A DNA stretch of 64,000 bases from Rhizobium mesoamericanum STM3625. GTDB lineage: Bacteria > Pseudomonadota > Alphaproteobacteria > Rhizobiales > Rhizobiaceae. The stretch spans positions 1,720,753 to 1,784,752 of the forward strand of contig NZ_HF536772.1 of NCBI RefSeq assembly GCF_000312665.1. The letters are read 5' to 3'. Position numbers and translations under genes: made by a program. Below the pieces are notes generated by a model, which saw only the letters and a program-made list of their open reading frames with translations, searched no databases and was not told where the DNA came from. Positions 1 to 8,728 of this stretch are shown in pieces (the first letter of the stretch is position 1; each line of letters starts with the position of its first letter).

Positions 1-5
1 AGTCG

Positions 6-722
6 TCATCGACGAACAGGATTGTCGATGCCGATGCCGATGCCAATTTCGATATCGATTTCGACGCCCTGCACCTTCTTCAGCGGGCTGAAGGACATCC
101 GGTGTAGCGAGCACGGACCGTGCTTCTCAATGCCGGCACGGTGCTGCGGGGTACCATAACCCACATGGGCGGCAAAGCCATACGCAGGGAAAATACTATC
201 GGCGCGCGCCATCATGCGGTCGCGCGTCACCTTGGCGACGATAGAGGCGGCGGCGATGGACACGGAACGCGCATCGCCCTTAACGACTGCCTGGCCAGGA
301 CACGCAAGACCAGGGGGCACATCGAGCCCGTCCGTCAGCACATAACCTGCAGGGATCGACAAGCCGCAGATGGCGCGTCGCATCGCATCCAGGCTCGCCT
401 TGCGGATATCCGTCTCGTCGATGCGCGTCGAGCTTGAGGAGGCGATCGACACCGTCGCGCTCGCGAGGATCTGCGTAAAAAGCTCCTCGCGTTTCTGCGC
501 CGTAAGCTGCTTCGAATCGTTCAGGCCATTCGGAATGCGCTTGGGGTCGAGAATGACGGCGGCTGCCACCACTGGACCGGCCAGCGGCCCCCTCCCCGCT
601 TCATCGGCGCCGGCAACCGGCCAATGACCGGCCTTGCGCGCCTTCAGCTCGAGCCGGAAATCCGGCACGACGGGGACATCTTCGAAAAGCATAGGAGAAT
701 CGGGTGACGTGCGAGGTTTCAT
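6..722 (-). CDS. rnhB: Ribonuclease HII
   Basis: RNase HII cuts the RNA strand of RNA-DNA hybrids and starts removal of single ribonucleotides misincorporated in DNA; it acts in the cytoplasm with Mn2+ or Mg2+. The protein is 238 aa. The [12 protein letters not shown] motif carries Asp40 and Glu41, and the other two expected catalytic acids fall at Asp131 (LTDG) and Asp150 (KGDARS), so the active site is complete. The tail is odd: the last residues run as repeated Ile-Glu/Ile-Gly pairs, encoded by a GATGCC-type hexanucleotide repeat. It lies about 110 bases downstream of the radical SAM gene on the same strand and may be cotranscribed with it. An inner ATG at 692 is a possible alternative start. 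Confidence 0.96.
   Translation of the reverse strand: MKPRTSPDSPMLFEDVPVVPDFRLELKARKAGHWPVAGADEAGRGPLAGPVVAAAVILDPKRIPNGLNDSKQLTAQKREELFTQILASATVSIASSSSTRIDETDIRKASLDAMRRAICGLSIPAGYVLTDGLDVPPGLACPGQAVVKGDARSVSIAAASIVAKVTRDRMMARADSIFPAYGFAAHVGYGTPQHRAGIEKHGPCSLHRMSFSPLKKVQGVEIDIEIGIGIGIDNPVRR
26..58. repeat. Hexanucleotide microsatellite in the 3' end of rnhB
   Basis: Three near-perfect GATGCC units followed by degenerate GATATC/GATTTC units lie inside the last codons of rnhB. They are translated as an alternating Ile-Glu/Ile-Gly tail outside the catalytic fold. Slippage here would only change tail length. Confidence 0.7.
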
Positions 723-832
723 GCGGCTGACCCTCGCACGTCAACCCGATTTCCTGCAAGTCCCCGGATCAGGGCGGCGGGCCGAGGACTTGATCGCGGA
801 AGGGCAGGGCGACCATCCGCGAAGCTCAAATA

Positions 833-1990
833 TCAAAGCAGCGAAAGCTGCACGCCACTGCCATCGGGCGGAACGAAAAGATCATCCCGCAACGGCATGC
901 TGCGGCGGGTCATACCGAGTCGTTTCGTTGCCATCTCAAAACGGCGTGCAATCTGCCAAGCATAGGGTCCGGCACCTTTCATACGCTTGCCGAACTCCGC
1001 ATCGTAGTCCTTGCCGCCGCGCATCGAGCGAACCAGCGACATGACATGGCGATAGCGGTCGGGATAATTTTGCAGCAACCAGTCGCGAAACAGAGGCGAC
1101 ACTTCGAGCGGCAGGCGCAGGAGCACATAACCAGCCTCCGTCGCGCCAGCAGCGTGCGCCGAGTCCAGAATGCGCTCCAGTTCGTGGTCGTTGAGTGCCG
1201 GAATCATTGGCGCAGCCATCACAGATGTCTGGATTCCTGCCTCGGAGAGCGCGCGGATGGCCTCAAGCCGGCGCGTTGGCGTCGAGGCGCGGGGTTCCAT
1301 TGTCCGCGCCAACTTTCGGTCGAGCGTAGTCACCGACAGCGAGACACGCACAAGGTTCCTCTGCGCCATCGTCGAGAGAATGTCGAGGTCGCGTATGATC
1401 ATCGCCGACTTGGTTACAATCGAAACCGGATGGTTTGCCTTTTCCAGCACCTCGAGAACCTGCCGCATGATGCGCCATTCCTTCTCGATCGGCTGATAGG
1501 GATCTGTGTTGGTTCCGATCGCGATGACGCGTGGTTTATAGCCGGGCTTGGCCAATTCGCGCTCTAGGAGCTTCGCAGCATCCGTCTTGGCGAAGAGTTT
1601 GGCCTCGAAGTCGAGACCGGCGGAAAGGCCCATATAGGCATGCGTCGGCCGCGCAAAGCAGTAGATGCAGCCGTGCTCGCAGCCGCGATAGGGGTTGATC
1701 GAGCGGTCGAAGGGAATGTCAGGAGACTCGTTGCGGGTGATGGCCGTTCGCGGCTTTTCGATCTGCACCTCGGTCTTGAACGGCGGCAGATCCTCAAGGT
1801 TCTGCCAGCCATCATCGAACGCCTCGCGGCGTATAGGCTCGAAACGCGCGGTGGGATTGAGCCCCGCCGCGCGCCCCCGGCGACGGTCCACGTCGATCCG
1901 CAGGCCGGCAGATACGATCATCGCATCGGCAACATCTGCCGTGTTGGCAGGCGCAAATGCGGCCTGCCCTGCAAGGGACTGCTCGTTCAT
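833..1990 (-). CDS. PA0069-family (SplB-like) radical SAM protein
   Basis: A 385-aa radical SAM protein related to spore photoproduct lyase. Cys104, Cys108 and Cys111 in the motif RGCEHGCIYCF are the CxxxCxxC ligands of the 4Fe-4S cluster that cleaves S-adenosylmethionine, here in a context (NPYRGCEHGC, ARPTHAYMG) typical of the PA0069 family. The family's substrate is not established; the relationship to SplB suggests nucleic-acid photodamage repair. The ATG at 1990 is preceded by a GGAG ribosome-binding site. A GAAC-N7-GAAC repeat about 70 bases upstream matches the alphaproteobacterial LexA box and would place the gene in the SOS regulon. rnhB follows on the same strand. Confidence 0.9.
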   Translation of the reverse strand: MNEQSLAGQAAFAPANTADVADAMIVSAGLRIDVDRRRGRAAGLNPTARFEPIRREAFDDGWQNLEDLPPFKTEVQIEKPRTAITRNESPDIPFDRSINPYRGCEHGCIYCFARPTHAYMGLSAGLDFEAKLFAKTDAAKLLERELAKPGYKPRVIAIGTNTDPYQPIEKEWRIMRQVLEVLEKANHPVSIVTKSAMIIRDLDILSTMAQRNLVRVSLSVTTLDRKLARTMEPRASTPTRRLEAIRALSEAGIQTSVMAAPMIPALNDHELERILDSAHAAGATEAGYVLLRLPLEVSPLFRDWLLQNYPDRYRHVMSLVRSMRGGKDYDAEFGKRMKGAGPYAWQIARRFEMATKRLGMTRRSMPLRDDLFVPPDGSGVQLSLL

Positions 1991-2058
1991 CGGATTCTCC
2001 GCTGGCGGAAGCTTTGCTTCCCGCCGTTATAGTGATTAAATTCCTATCGACAAAATGA

Positions 2059-2073
2059 GAACAATGCAAGAAC
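2059..2073 (-). promoter_or_regulatory. Candidate LexA (SOS) box
   Basis: The minus strand reads GTTC-TTGCATT-GTTC, an exact GTTC-N7-GTTC direct repeat. This is the form described for LexA operators in alphaproteobacteria. It lies 69 bases upstream of the radical SAM gene start. Only the sequence match is seen; binding is inferred. Confidence 0.6.
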
Positions 2074-2127
2074 AAAATGAGGAAAGTGCCACTGGCAAAT
2101 GTTTGTGCGGAGCTCTATGAATAGGCA

Positions 2128-2646
2128 ATGTTGACTGTTGTACTTGAATGCCAGGATCAGGAGCCTGAGCTGGCGCAGACATTATCTGTGTTGGTTGCAG
2201 GCGCGGTGGAGGGGCTTGTCAGTGACGTCGTGGTGCTGGACCACGACTCGCGGGATGGGACGTCGAGGGTGGCCGACGCCGCCGGCTGCCGCTTTCATTC
2301 GCAATGGGATATCAAGGACATCGTACGCTCGGCGCGCGGTGAGTGGCTGCTTTTTGTCGAGCCGGGAGCGCGGCCGCAGACCGGCTGGATCGACGAGATT
2401 GCCGAGTACACGGCTCTGAACAAGCTGCCGGCGCGCTTCACCGCCTCGCGGGGATATCGACGTCCTTTCCTGCAGCGTATCGGCCGGGCCTCCTCACCGC
2501 TGGAGCTTGGGCTTCTCCTCCCCAAGAAGCAGGCATTGGCTGCCGCAAGAAGCGGCATGCGCCTCACCGAGTTCGCGAAAGGGCAGAAGCTGCGTAAGCT
2601 TTCCAGCGAACTGATCCCATCTTGGGTCGCACGCGCGGCACGATAG
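2128..2646 (+). CDS. Small glycosyltransferase family 2-like protein
   Basis: A 172-aa protein whose first 100 residues resemble the nucleotide-sugar binding half of GT-A family 2 enzymes. It opens with a beta strand (LTVVLECQDQEPELAQTL), then VVVLDHDSRDGTSRVADAAG, then ARGEWLLFVEPGARPQTGW, the last standing where GT2 enzymes have the DxD-type metal site. It is shorter than typical GT2 enzymes (230-300 aa) and has an acidic residue but no clear DxD, so catalysis is doubtful. The remaining C-terminal part is basic. No membrane segment is seen. It stands alone between divergent neighbours, so the substrate cannot be inferred. Confidence 0.7.
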   Translation: MLTVVLECQDQEPELAQTLSVLVAGAVEGLVSDVVVLDHDSRDGTSRVADAAGCRFHSQWDIKDIVRSARGEWLLFVEPGARPQTGWIDEIAEYTALNKLPARFTASRGYRRPFLQRIGRASSPLELGLLLPKKQALAAARSGMRLTEFAKGQKLRKLSSELIPSWVARAAR

Positions 2647-2835
2647 CAGCGCGCGCTGTTTCCATGGCTTTCCTGCAAAAGGTGCGCCCGATACAATTTT
2701 GCGCTATAATTTCAGTATGGCGCCGCCCGAGCGCCTCGCCTCGCTTCGTGACGGTCGACCATTAAATGCCGGCAGACGGCAGAATAGGTCAGCGGAAGTC
2801 TCCTCTTCCGCCGGTTTCCGGCAAGGAGGTGCGTC

Positions 2836-3153
2836 ATGAAACGCAATATGATCCGCAGCCTTTTCTTGGCCGTCATATTGACGACATCAATGATCGCGCA
2901 TCCGCATTCGGCAGCATCACAGATGATGCGCAGTTGCGCAGCCCGGTCTGAGGTCGTCAATTTCCTCGACAAGAACTTTGCCGAGAGGCTGACGGCAGTC
3001 GGATTGATCAACCAGAACGTCATGCTTGAGGTCTATGCCGCGCAGAGCGGCACCTGGACGCTGCTCGTCACTGATGTTCACGGCGTCAGCTGTATCCTGC
3101 TGTCGGGTGATAGCTGGGAGTCGATGCCAGCTATGCCGGGCATCGGTGCATAG
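2836..3153 (+). CDS. Small secreted hypothetical protein
   Basis: A 105-aa protein with an N-terminal signal peptide (basic MKRNMIRS, hydrophobic LFLAVILTTSMIA, likely cut near HSAAS). The mature part has two cysteines (RSCAARS and VSCILLS) that could form a disulfide in the periplasm. It starts with a very strong AAGGAGGT ribosome-binding site seven bases before the ATG, and a TATAAT hexamer lies at 2705-2710. I do not recognise a named domain. Short proteins of this pattern occur widely in Rhizobiaceae, but no function can be given. It converges on moaB. Confidence 0.75.
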   Translation: MKRNMIRSLFLAVILTTSMIAHPHSAASQMMRSCAARSEVVNFLDKNFAERLTAVGLINQNVMLEVYAAQSGTWTLLVTDVHGVSCILLSGDSWESMPAMPGIGA

Positions 3154-3181
3154 AGCGGCAGGCCATCTGCCGGAGCATCCT

Positions 3182-3733
3182 TCACTTGCCGGCGCCGCGC
3201 TTCAGATGCTCATCGAGGCGCGGCATGATCTCCACGAAATTGCAGGGCATCTGGCGGTAGTCGAGCTGGCATTTCAGAATGCCGTCCCAGGCGTCCTTGC
3301 AGGCGCCCGGGGAGCCCGGAAGCGCGAAAATAAAGGTCGCGTTGGCAACGCCCGCCGTTGCACGGGACTGGATCGTCGAAGTGCCGATCTTCTCGTAGGA
3401 GATGCGGTGGAAGACCGCCGAAAAGCCATCCATCTTCTTCTCGAACAGTGGCTCTAGAGCTTCCGGCGTAACGTCACGCCCGGTAAAGCCGGTTCCCCCG
3501 GTGGTGATGACGACGTCGACGTCGTCGCGTTCGGTCCAGGCCTTGACACACGAAGCTATGGCCTGCCGGTCGTCGGGGACGATCGCGCGGTCGACCAGCC
3601 GGTGGCCCGCATCCGTGATCCTGGAAACCAACGTATCGCCAGAACGGTCATCAGCGAGCGTCCGTGTATCCGAGACCGTCAGCACGGCAATGCCGACAGG
3701 AATGAAGGCACGCGTTTCATCTAGTCCCGGCAT
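3182..3733 (-). CDS. moaB: Molybdopterin adenylyltransferase / MoaB family
   Basis: MoaB/MogA-type proteins bind molybdopterin and adenylate it during molybdenum cofactor synthesis. The 183-aa product has the family signature TTGGTGFTGRDVTPEAL near residues 77-94 and the SDTRTLADDRSGD segment near the N-terminus; the PGSPGACKDAW element near the C-terminus is also typical. I chose the ATG at 3733 rather than the one at 3745 because a GGAGG ribosome-binding site sits five bases before it, inside the end of ispE. The two genes therefore overlap by 17 bases and are likely translationally coupled. No other moa gene is nearby. Confidence 0.93.
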   Translation of the reverse strand: MPGLDETRAFIPVGIAVLTVSDTRTLADDRSGDTLVSRITDAGHRLVDRAIVPDDRQAIASCVKAWTERDDVDVVITTGGTGFTGRDVTPEALEPLFEKKMDGFSAVFHRISYEKIGTSTIQSRATAGVANATFIFALPGSPGACKDAWDGILKCQLDYRQMPCNFVEIMPRLDEHLKRGAGK

Positions 3734-4625
3734 CGCGACCTCCAACCGTCGTTTCCGTTGCTTCGAAATACCAGTCCGGCCGTTCGCTGCGAAGCGCGGT
3801 GGCCGCCTCTTCAGCCGCTGTCAGCGTATCGAAGATGCCGTAGCAGGTCGCGCCGGAACCAGACATGCGGACGAAGGAGGCACCCTGATCATTGAGCATC
3901 GCCGAGATCTCGGCAATTTCAGGCAGCAGGCCTCGAGCCACCGGCTCAAGGTCATTGCGCGTCGACCCTAGCGTATCGAGCCATGCCGAGCGCGGGTTCA
4001 CGTCGAGCGGAGGATTGGTCTTATTCGTCAGTCCTCGAAAAACCTCGGGTGTCGATACGCCTTTCAACGGGTTTGCCAGCACCATTGCAAAGGCCGGCAT
4101 GTCGTCGATCGGCGTGATCTGCTCGCCGATACCATGGGCGATCAGCGGTCTGCTCGCCAGGCACATCGGTACGTCGGCGCCAAGCCGAAGTGCGATCGCC
4201 TCGATCGTTACCCAGGGTAGAGGCACGTTCCAGAGCCGCAACAGGCCGCGAAGCGTGGCTGCAGCGTCGGCCGACCCGCCGCCGATTCCAGCGGCAATCG
4301 GAAGGGTCTTCTGGAGATGAATGCGAACGGCGGGAGCAGAGCCGCCCTCACGAGTGATCGCCTCGCGGAGAAACTCTCGGGCCTTGAGCACAAGATTGTC
4401 GTCGAGGCTGTCGCCAAGCGCCCCCGCGAAACGACCCGACATCACGAACTCGTCCATCTTGGCGGGCATAAATTCCAACCGGTCGCCATGCCGGGTGAAG
4501 GTTACCAGCATATCGAGCAGATGGTAGCCGTCCGATCTCTGGCCCGTCACATGCAGGGCCAGGTTGATTTTTGCTGGAGCCTTCTCGATGACGATCAAGT
4601 CATCGCGCATACTCGCTGCGGCCAT
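3717..4625 (-). CDS. ispE: 4-diphosphocytidyl-2-C-methyl-D-erythritol kinase
   Basis: IspE phosphorylates CDP-methylerythritol with ATP, the fourth step of the non-mevalonate (MEP) isoprenoid pathway, in the cytoplasm. The 302-aa protein is a GHMP kinase: PAKINLALHV near residue 17 holds the catalytic Lys, and LPIAAGIGGGSADAAATLR (about 108-126) is the ATP-binding glycine loop; RMSGSGATCYGIF is the C-terminal GHMP motif. It starts six bases after the TPR gene stops, and its end overlaps moaB, so all are probably one transcript. dxs, the first enzyme of the pathway, is 50 kb away in this window. Confidence 0.96.
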   Translation of the reverse strand: MAAASMRDDLIVIEKAPAKINLALHVTGQRSDGYHLLDMLVTFTRHGDRLEFMPAKMDEFVMSGRFAGALGDSLDDNLVLKAREFLREAITREGGSAPAVRIHLQKTLPIAAGIGGGSADAAATLRGLLRLWNVPLPWVTIEAIALRLGADVPMCLASRPLIAHGIGEQITPIDDMPAFAMVLANPLKGVSTPEVFRGLTNKTNPPLDVNPRSAWLDTLGSTRNDLEPVARGLLPEIAEISAMLNDQGASFVRMSGSGATCYGIFDTLTAAEEAATALRSERPDWYFEATETTVGGRDAGTR

Positions 4626-4631
4626 CGCCTA

Positions 4632-6461
4632 TCAGGACTTCTTGTCAGTGGGCTTCGGTTCGACTGGTGCCGGATCCGGCTGCTTCTTGTCAGCGGCCTT
4701 GGAGATGTCTGTATCCTGCGGCAAGCCGTTGGCGATCTTCTCCTTGATCTTCGGGATCTCGGAGGCCTCGGGGTCGGAGCCGAGCGCCCGGTTCCATTGG
4801 TAGACGGCCTCAAGCTTGCGCCCAACACGCCAGTAAGCGTCGCCGAGATGGTCATTGATCGTCGCGTCTCCGGCCTTTATCTGTGCAGCCTTTTCCAATT
4901 CCCTGACCGCATCATCGAAACGGTTCAGCCGGAAATAAGCCCAGCCGAGAGAGTCGATGATGTAGCCATCGTCCGGGCGCAGATCGACCGCCTTCTTGAT
5001 CATTGCCAGTCCCTCGTCGAGGTTCCGGTTCATGTCGATCCAGGAGTAGCCGAGGTAGTTGAGAACCTGTGGCTGGTCAGGGTTGAGTTCCAGCGCCTTG
5101 CGGAAATTCGGTTCAGCCTGGTCCCATTTCTTCAAGCGCTCATAGGCGATGCCGCGCTGGAAAAACACTGTCCATGCGCCCTTGCCTGGTAGCGGGCCAA
5201 TGACTTCGACGGCCTTGTCATAGTTGTCGGCCATGGCGGCGTAATCTTTCGCATCCGACAACACGCTGCCATAGGCGAGATAGCTGCGGATATCCTTAGG
5301 ATCTGAGGAGATCAGGCTTTGAAGGTGCTTGCGGGCCTCTTCCACCTTCCCGCCCTGCGCAAGCGCGAGGCCGAGCTGCAGCTCGGAGATGCGGCGCATC
5401 GGGGAGTTTTCGGGCACCTGCTTGTAGAGCGCGATCGCGCGGTCCATCTGTTCCTGCTTCTCGGCAATGCCACCGAGCATGACGAGCGTATCGGCGCTAT
5501 CCGGATCGAGCGTCTTGGCGGTCTGCAGGTAGAGCGAAACGATATCCTCGGCGCCGTCGCGATTCAGCGCGCCACCTATGGAGAAGAGTACGCCAGCAGC
5601 GCCCTGCTTGGCCGTCTGGATCTGCTGTTCCTGCTTTTCTCCGCTTTCGATGCTCTGTCGCAGTGCATTGAGCGGCGCGTAGTTCGGCAGCAGGTTATCG
5701 CCGACGGAAATCGCGTCGAGCGCCTTTTGCTTGTTCCCCTGCGAAGCTTCCAGCCGGGCGAGAGCCATGACGGCGCGCATGAAGGTATCAGGGGCGGTCG
5801 CACCGCCATCCTTGTCGAGCACGGCGTCGTTGAGGTTCTGGCGAGCGGCCCTCACGTCGCCATTCACGATCGCAATAGCCCCGGCATTGTAGGACTTGAA
5901 GATGCCGACCCAATCCGGTCCCCTCATCTTCTGGATCGTGGCAAGTGCATCCTTGCCGCGCCCGGCGCCGACGCGAGCCCAAGCGGCGAGCAGATCGTTC
6001 ATCATCCGGTCGAGATCGTTCGGCCCGGTATATTTCAGCAGCGACTCAGCCGTCTTGTATTCGCCGCGGCGAATGGCATCCATGCTCCGCACGATGGTCG
6101 TGATGCGCTCGACCGTCGGATCGCCCTTCAGGTCGTTGGCGTATTTCACGCCGTCCTTGATGTCGCCATTCAGAAGCAGCGAAATCATCAGACGCTGACG
6201 GATTTCCGGATTGCCCGGCTCGATCTGTAACGCCTTCTTGTAGAGCTCAATCGCCGTCTGGTAGTCATGATCGACATCGGCAGTCCGGGCAGCCAAAAAA
6301 GCGCCGGAGAAGCTCGTGACGCTATCCGGATCGAAGATCACCGTGGCGGCATCGTCCTTCTTGGCCGTCTCTTCGGCATTCACGCCGCCGAGCGCTGCCA
6401 GCGATATGACCGCTGCCATGGCTGCGCTCGAAAGAAGACGGATGGCAAGTTTTTGCCGCAT
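4632..6461 (-). CDS. Exported TPR-repeat protein
   Basis: A 609-aa protein with a signal peptide (MRQKLAIRLLSSAAMAAVISLAALGGVNA) followed by many tetratricopeptide repeats. Clear repeats lie at the N-terminus (TADVDHDYQTAIELYKKALQ) and in the last third, in successive helices such as KKWDQAEPNFRKALELNPDQ and NRNLDEGLAMIKKAVDLRPD. The C-terminal tail is rich in Lys, Pro and Asp. TPRs mediate protein contacts; the partner is unknown, and a periplasmic or outer-membrane-facing scaffold is likely. The start at 6461 is favoured over 6506 by a GAGAGG site just upstream and by the signal peptide beginning there. It lies directly before ispE and after the polyprenyl synthase gene. Confidence 0.88.
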   Translation of the reverse strand: MRQKLAIRLLSSAAMAAVISLAALGGVNAEETAKKDDAATVIFDPDSVTSFSGAFLAARTADVDHDYQTAIELYKKALQIEPGNPEIRQRLMISLLLNGDIKDGVKYANDLKGDPTVERITTIVRSMDAIRRGEYKTAESLLKYTGPNDLDRMMNDLLAAWARVGAGRGKDALATIQKMRGPDWVGIFKSYNAGAIAIVNGDVRAARQNLNDAVLDKDGGATAPDTFMRAVMALARLEASQGNKQKALDAISVGDNLLPNYAPLNALRQSIESGEKQEQQIQTAKQGAAGVLFSIGGALNRDGAEDIVSLYLQTAKTLDPDSADTLVMLGGIAEKQEQMDRAIALYKQVPENSPMRRISELQLGLALAQGGKVEEARKHLQSLISSDPKDIRSYLAYGSVLSDAKDYAAMADNYDKAVEVIGPLPGKGAWTVFFQRGIAYERLKKWDQAEPNFRKALELNPDQPQVLNYLGYSWIDMNRNLDEGLAMIKKAVDLRPDDGYIIDSLGWAYFRLNRFDDAVRELEKAAQIKAGDATINDHLGDAYWRVGRKLEAVYQWNRALGSDPEASEIPKIKEKIANGLPQDTDISKAADKKQPDPAPVEPKPTDKKS

Positions 6462-6591
6462 TAGAAAACCTCTCTTGTCGGGGCAGCCGGCCTCGTCCGA
6501 CTGCAAATCAGTTGAAATGACTGACTCACAACAGGATGGCTTTTTTGAAGCGGTCCTGCAATAAAATCAGTCCGCGATCAGTGACCGTCGA

Positions 6592-7608
6592 TTAGTTGAC
6601 GCGCTCGATGCAGAAGTCGATGACTTCCATCAGGGCCGATTTCCATGCCGTGTCGGGAAGGGGCGCGAGCGCGTCGCGTGCGATCGTGCCGTAGTGAACC
6701 GCGCGGGCAATGGTGTCGTTTAGCGTGCCGTACTTGGTAATAAGCCCAAGTGCCTTTTCGAGATGCTGGTCGCTGCTCTCGCCGCCTTCGATGGCCTCCC
6801 GCCAGAAGGCACGTTCTTCCTCGGTCCCGCGGCGATAGGCCAAGATGACCGGAAGTGTGATCTTTCCCTCACGGAAGTCGTCGCCGACATTCTTGCCGAG
6901 ATCGGCCGCCTTACCGCCGTAGTCCAGCGCGTCGTCGACAAGCTGGAAGGCAAGGCCGAGGTTCATGCCATAGGACTTCAGCGCGTTGCGGCCGGATTTG
7001 CCGGCATCGGCGACGATCGGCCCGACTTCGGCAGCTGCGGCAAACAGAGCCGCCGTCTTCGCGCGGATGACTGCGAGGTAGTCGTCTTCCGTGGTTTCCA
7101 TGTTCTTGGCGACGGAGAGCTGCAACACTTCGCCTTCGGCGATCACGCAAGCCGCCGACGAGAGAACGTCGAGCGCATCGAGCGAGCCAACATCGACCAT
7201 CATGCGGAACGCCTGACCGAGCAGGAAGTCGCCGACAAGCACACTTGCCTGGTTGCCCCAGATCATACGCGCGGTGGACTTGCCGCGGCGAAGGTCGCTC
7301 TCATCGACGACGTCGTCATGCAGCAGCGTTGCCGTGTGCATGAACTCAACCGAGGTCGCGAGCTTGATGTGGTTCTCGCCCTTGTAGCCGAACAGCGATG
7401 CCGACGCCAACGTCAGCATCGGACGAAGACGTTTGCCACCAGACGAGATAAGATGGTTGGCCACCTCGGGGATCATCTGGACGTCGGAACCGGCCTTGGA
7501 GAGAATAAGCTGGTTCACCCGCTGCATATCCGCCTTGGTCAAATCGACCAGCGGCTTGACGGATGCCAGTTTGTTTTTGCTTTCTTCAAGCGGTATGACC
7601 ACGCCCAA
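6592..7608 (-). CDS. ispB: Polyprenyl (octaprenyl-type) diphosphate synthase
   Basis: This trans-prenyltransferase builds the long isoprenoid side chain of ubiquinone from farnesyl and isopentenyl diphosphates. The 338-aa protein has both aspartate-rich motifs: the first, DDVVD at residues 98-102, and the second, DDALD at 225-229. GGKRLRPML near residue 58 binds isopentenyl diphosphate. Chain length cannot be fixed from sequence alone; rhizobia usually make Q10, so decaprenyl is possible. The start is a TTG at 7608 with an AGGAG site nine bases before it; a GTG at 7602 is an alternative. It heads a reverse-strand series with the TPR gene, ispE and moaB. Confidence 0.92.
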   Translation of the reverse strand: MGVVIPLEESKNKLASVKPLVDLTKADMQRVNQLILSKAGSDVQMIPEVANHLISSGGKRLRPMLTLASASLFGYKGENHIKLATSVEFMHTATLLHDDVVDESDLRRGKSTARMIWGNQASVLVGDFLLGQAFRMMVDVGSLDALDVLSSAACVIAEGEVLQLSVAKNMETTEDDYLAVIRAKTAALFAAAAEVGPIVADAGKSGRNALKSYGMNLGLAFQLVDDALDYGGKAADLGKNVGDDFREGKITLPVILAYRRGTEEERAFWREAIEGGESSDQHLEKALGLITKYGTLNDTIARAVHYGTIARDALAPLPDTAWKSALMEVIDFCIERVN

Positions 7609-7716
7609 CGACCCGGACTCCTGTTAAATTATCGAGTTCGACAATAGAAAGGGGCGATTGGCGCGGCAAGGGGTGAATTGTCGCGTCGCGCAAATTTGAA
7701 AGGGATTTTCCGGCAA

Positions 7717-7944
7717 ATGCATGAACTTATTCGCGCCAACGATCCCGTATTGCTCTCTTATGCTGAGAGTCTGCTCAAGGATGCGGGAATCCGCTGCTTC
7801 ATCGCTGATCAGGGCATGAGCATTTTGGAAGGGTCTCTCGGCATGCTGCCGCGCCGCCTCCTCGTCGATGACGAAGCAGCGGACCGGGCGCGGCGCATTC
7901 TTGTGGATGCCGGCCTCGGCGACGAACTGCGCGCTCAAAAGTGA
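7717..7944 (+). CDS. DUF2007 family small protein
   Basis: A 75-aa soluble protein matching the DUF2007 pattern: MHELIRANDPVLLSYAESLL, then the glycine-containing turn DAGIRCFIADQ, and RRLLVDDEAADRARRILVDAG at the end. These domains (related to the 'putative signal transducing protein' group) have a ferredoxin-like fold and no proven role. The ATG at 7717 has a GAAAGGG site upstream. It is seven bases ahead of the methyltransferase gene and surely cotranscribed with it. It is divergent from the polyprenyl synthase gene. Confidence 0.85.
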   Translation: MHELIRANDPVLLSYAESLLKDAGIRCFIADQGMSILEGSLGMLPRRLLVDDEAADRARRILVDAGLGDELRAQK

Positions 7945-7951
7945 GCCTGAA

Positions 7952-8728
7952 ATGACGGGAGATGTTGCCGAGACGATCGACGCCTTTCACCGGGGACAGT
8001 TCCATGTTGTGCAGCCGAAGGGCAGGGGGCATCGCTCCGGCATGGATGCAATGCTGCTTGCGGCACTCGTTGCCGATGATCGTCCGATCAAGGTGGCGGA
8101 TCTCGGTGCCGGTGCAGGTGCGGCAGGCCTTGCCGTCGCGTCGCGGCTGCCGGCTGCCGAGGTTATGCTCTTCGAGCGCTCGGGTGAAATGGCCGACTAT
8201 GCGCGCCGCAGCATACTCCTGCCTGAAAATGCACATATCGCAAGCCGCGTTTCAGTCATCGAGGCGGATGTGACGCTGAAGGCGAAAGCGCGAAATGAAG
8301 CAGGTCTAATCGATGAGAGTTTCCATCATGTGATCATGAACCCGCCGTTCAACGATGCCGGCGATCGCCGGACGCCTGACACTTTGAAGGCCGAAGCACA
8401 CGCTATGACGGATGGGCTGTTCGAAAGCTGGGTGCGCACGGCCGGGGCAATCATGATCCCCGGCGGGCAATTATCCCTGATCGCGAGGCCGGAATCGATT
8501 GCCGAAATCATCGATGCCTGCGGACGCCGGTTCGGCGGCATCGAAGTCACCGCGATCCATCCTCGCGAGGGCGAGAACGCCGTCCGCATCCTCGTCACGG
8601 CCATAAAAGGCTCGCGCGCGCGGCTTTCGCTGCGCGCGCCACTCATCATGCACGAGGAGGGGACGCACAAATTCTCCCCCTTCGTTGACGACCTCAACAA
8701 TGGCCGGGCGGCCTATACCAGGCGCTAG
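7952..8728 (+). CDS. TrmN6-like tRNA (adenine-N6) methyltransferase
   Basis: A 258-aa class I SAM-dependent methyltransferase of the COG4123 group, whose E. coli member methylates A37 of tRNA-Val. [20 protein letters not shown] is motif I for SAM binding, and the catalytic NPPF tetrapeptide of N6-adenine methyltransferases lies in [33 protein letters not shown] near the N-terminus is typical of the family (E. coli: FHGGKFRLLQPK-like segment). The start at 7952 follows directly on the DUF2007 gene. It converges on mntH, the two stop codons lying side by side. Confidence 0.87.
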   Translation: MTGDVAETIDAFHRGQFHVVQPKGRGHRSGMDAMLLAALVADDRPIKVADLGAGAGAAGLAVASRLPAAEVMLFERSGEMADYARRSILLPENAHIASRVSVIEADVTLKAKARNEAGLIDESFHHVIMNPPFNDAGDRRTPDTLKAEAHAMTDGLFESWVRTAGAIMIPGGQLSLIARPESIAEIIDACGRRFGGIEVTAIHPREGENAVRILVTAIKGSRARLSLRAPLIMHEEGTHKFSPFVDDLNNGRAAYTRR

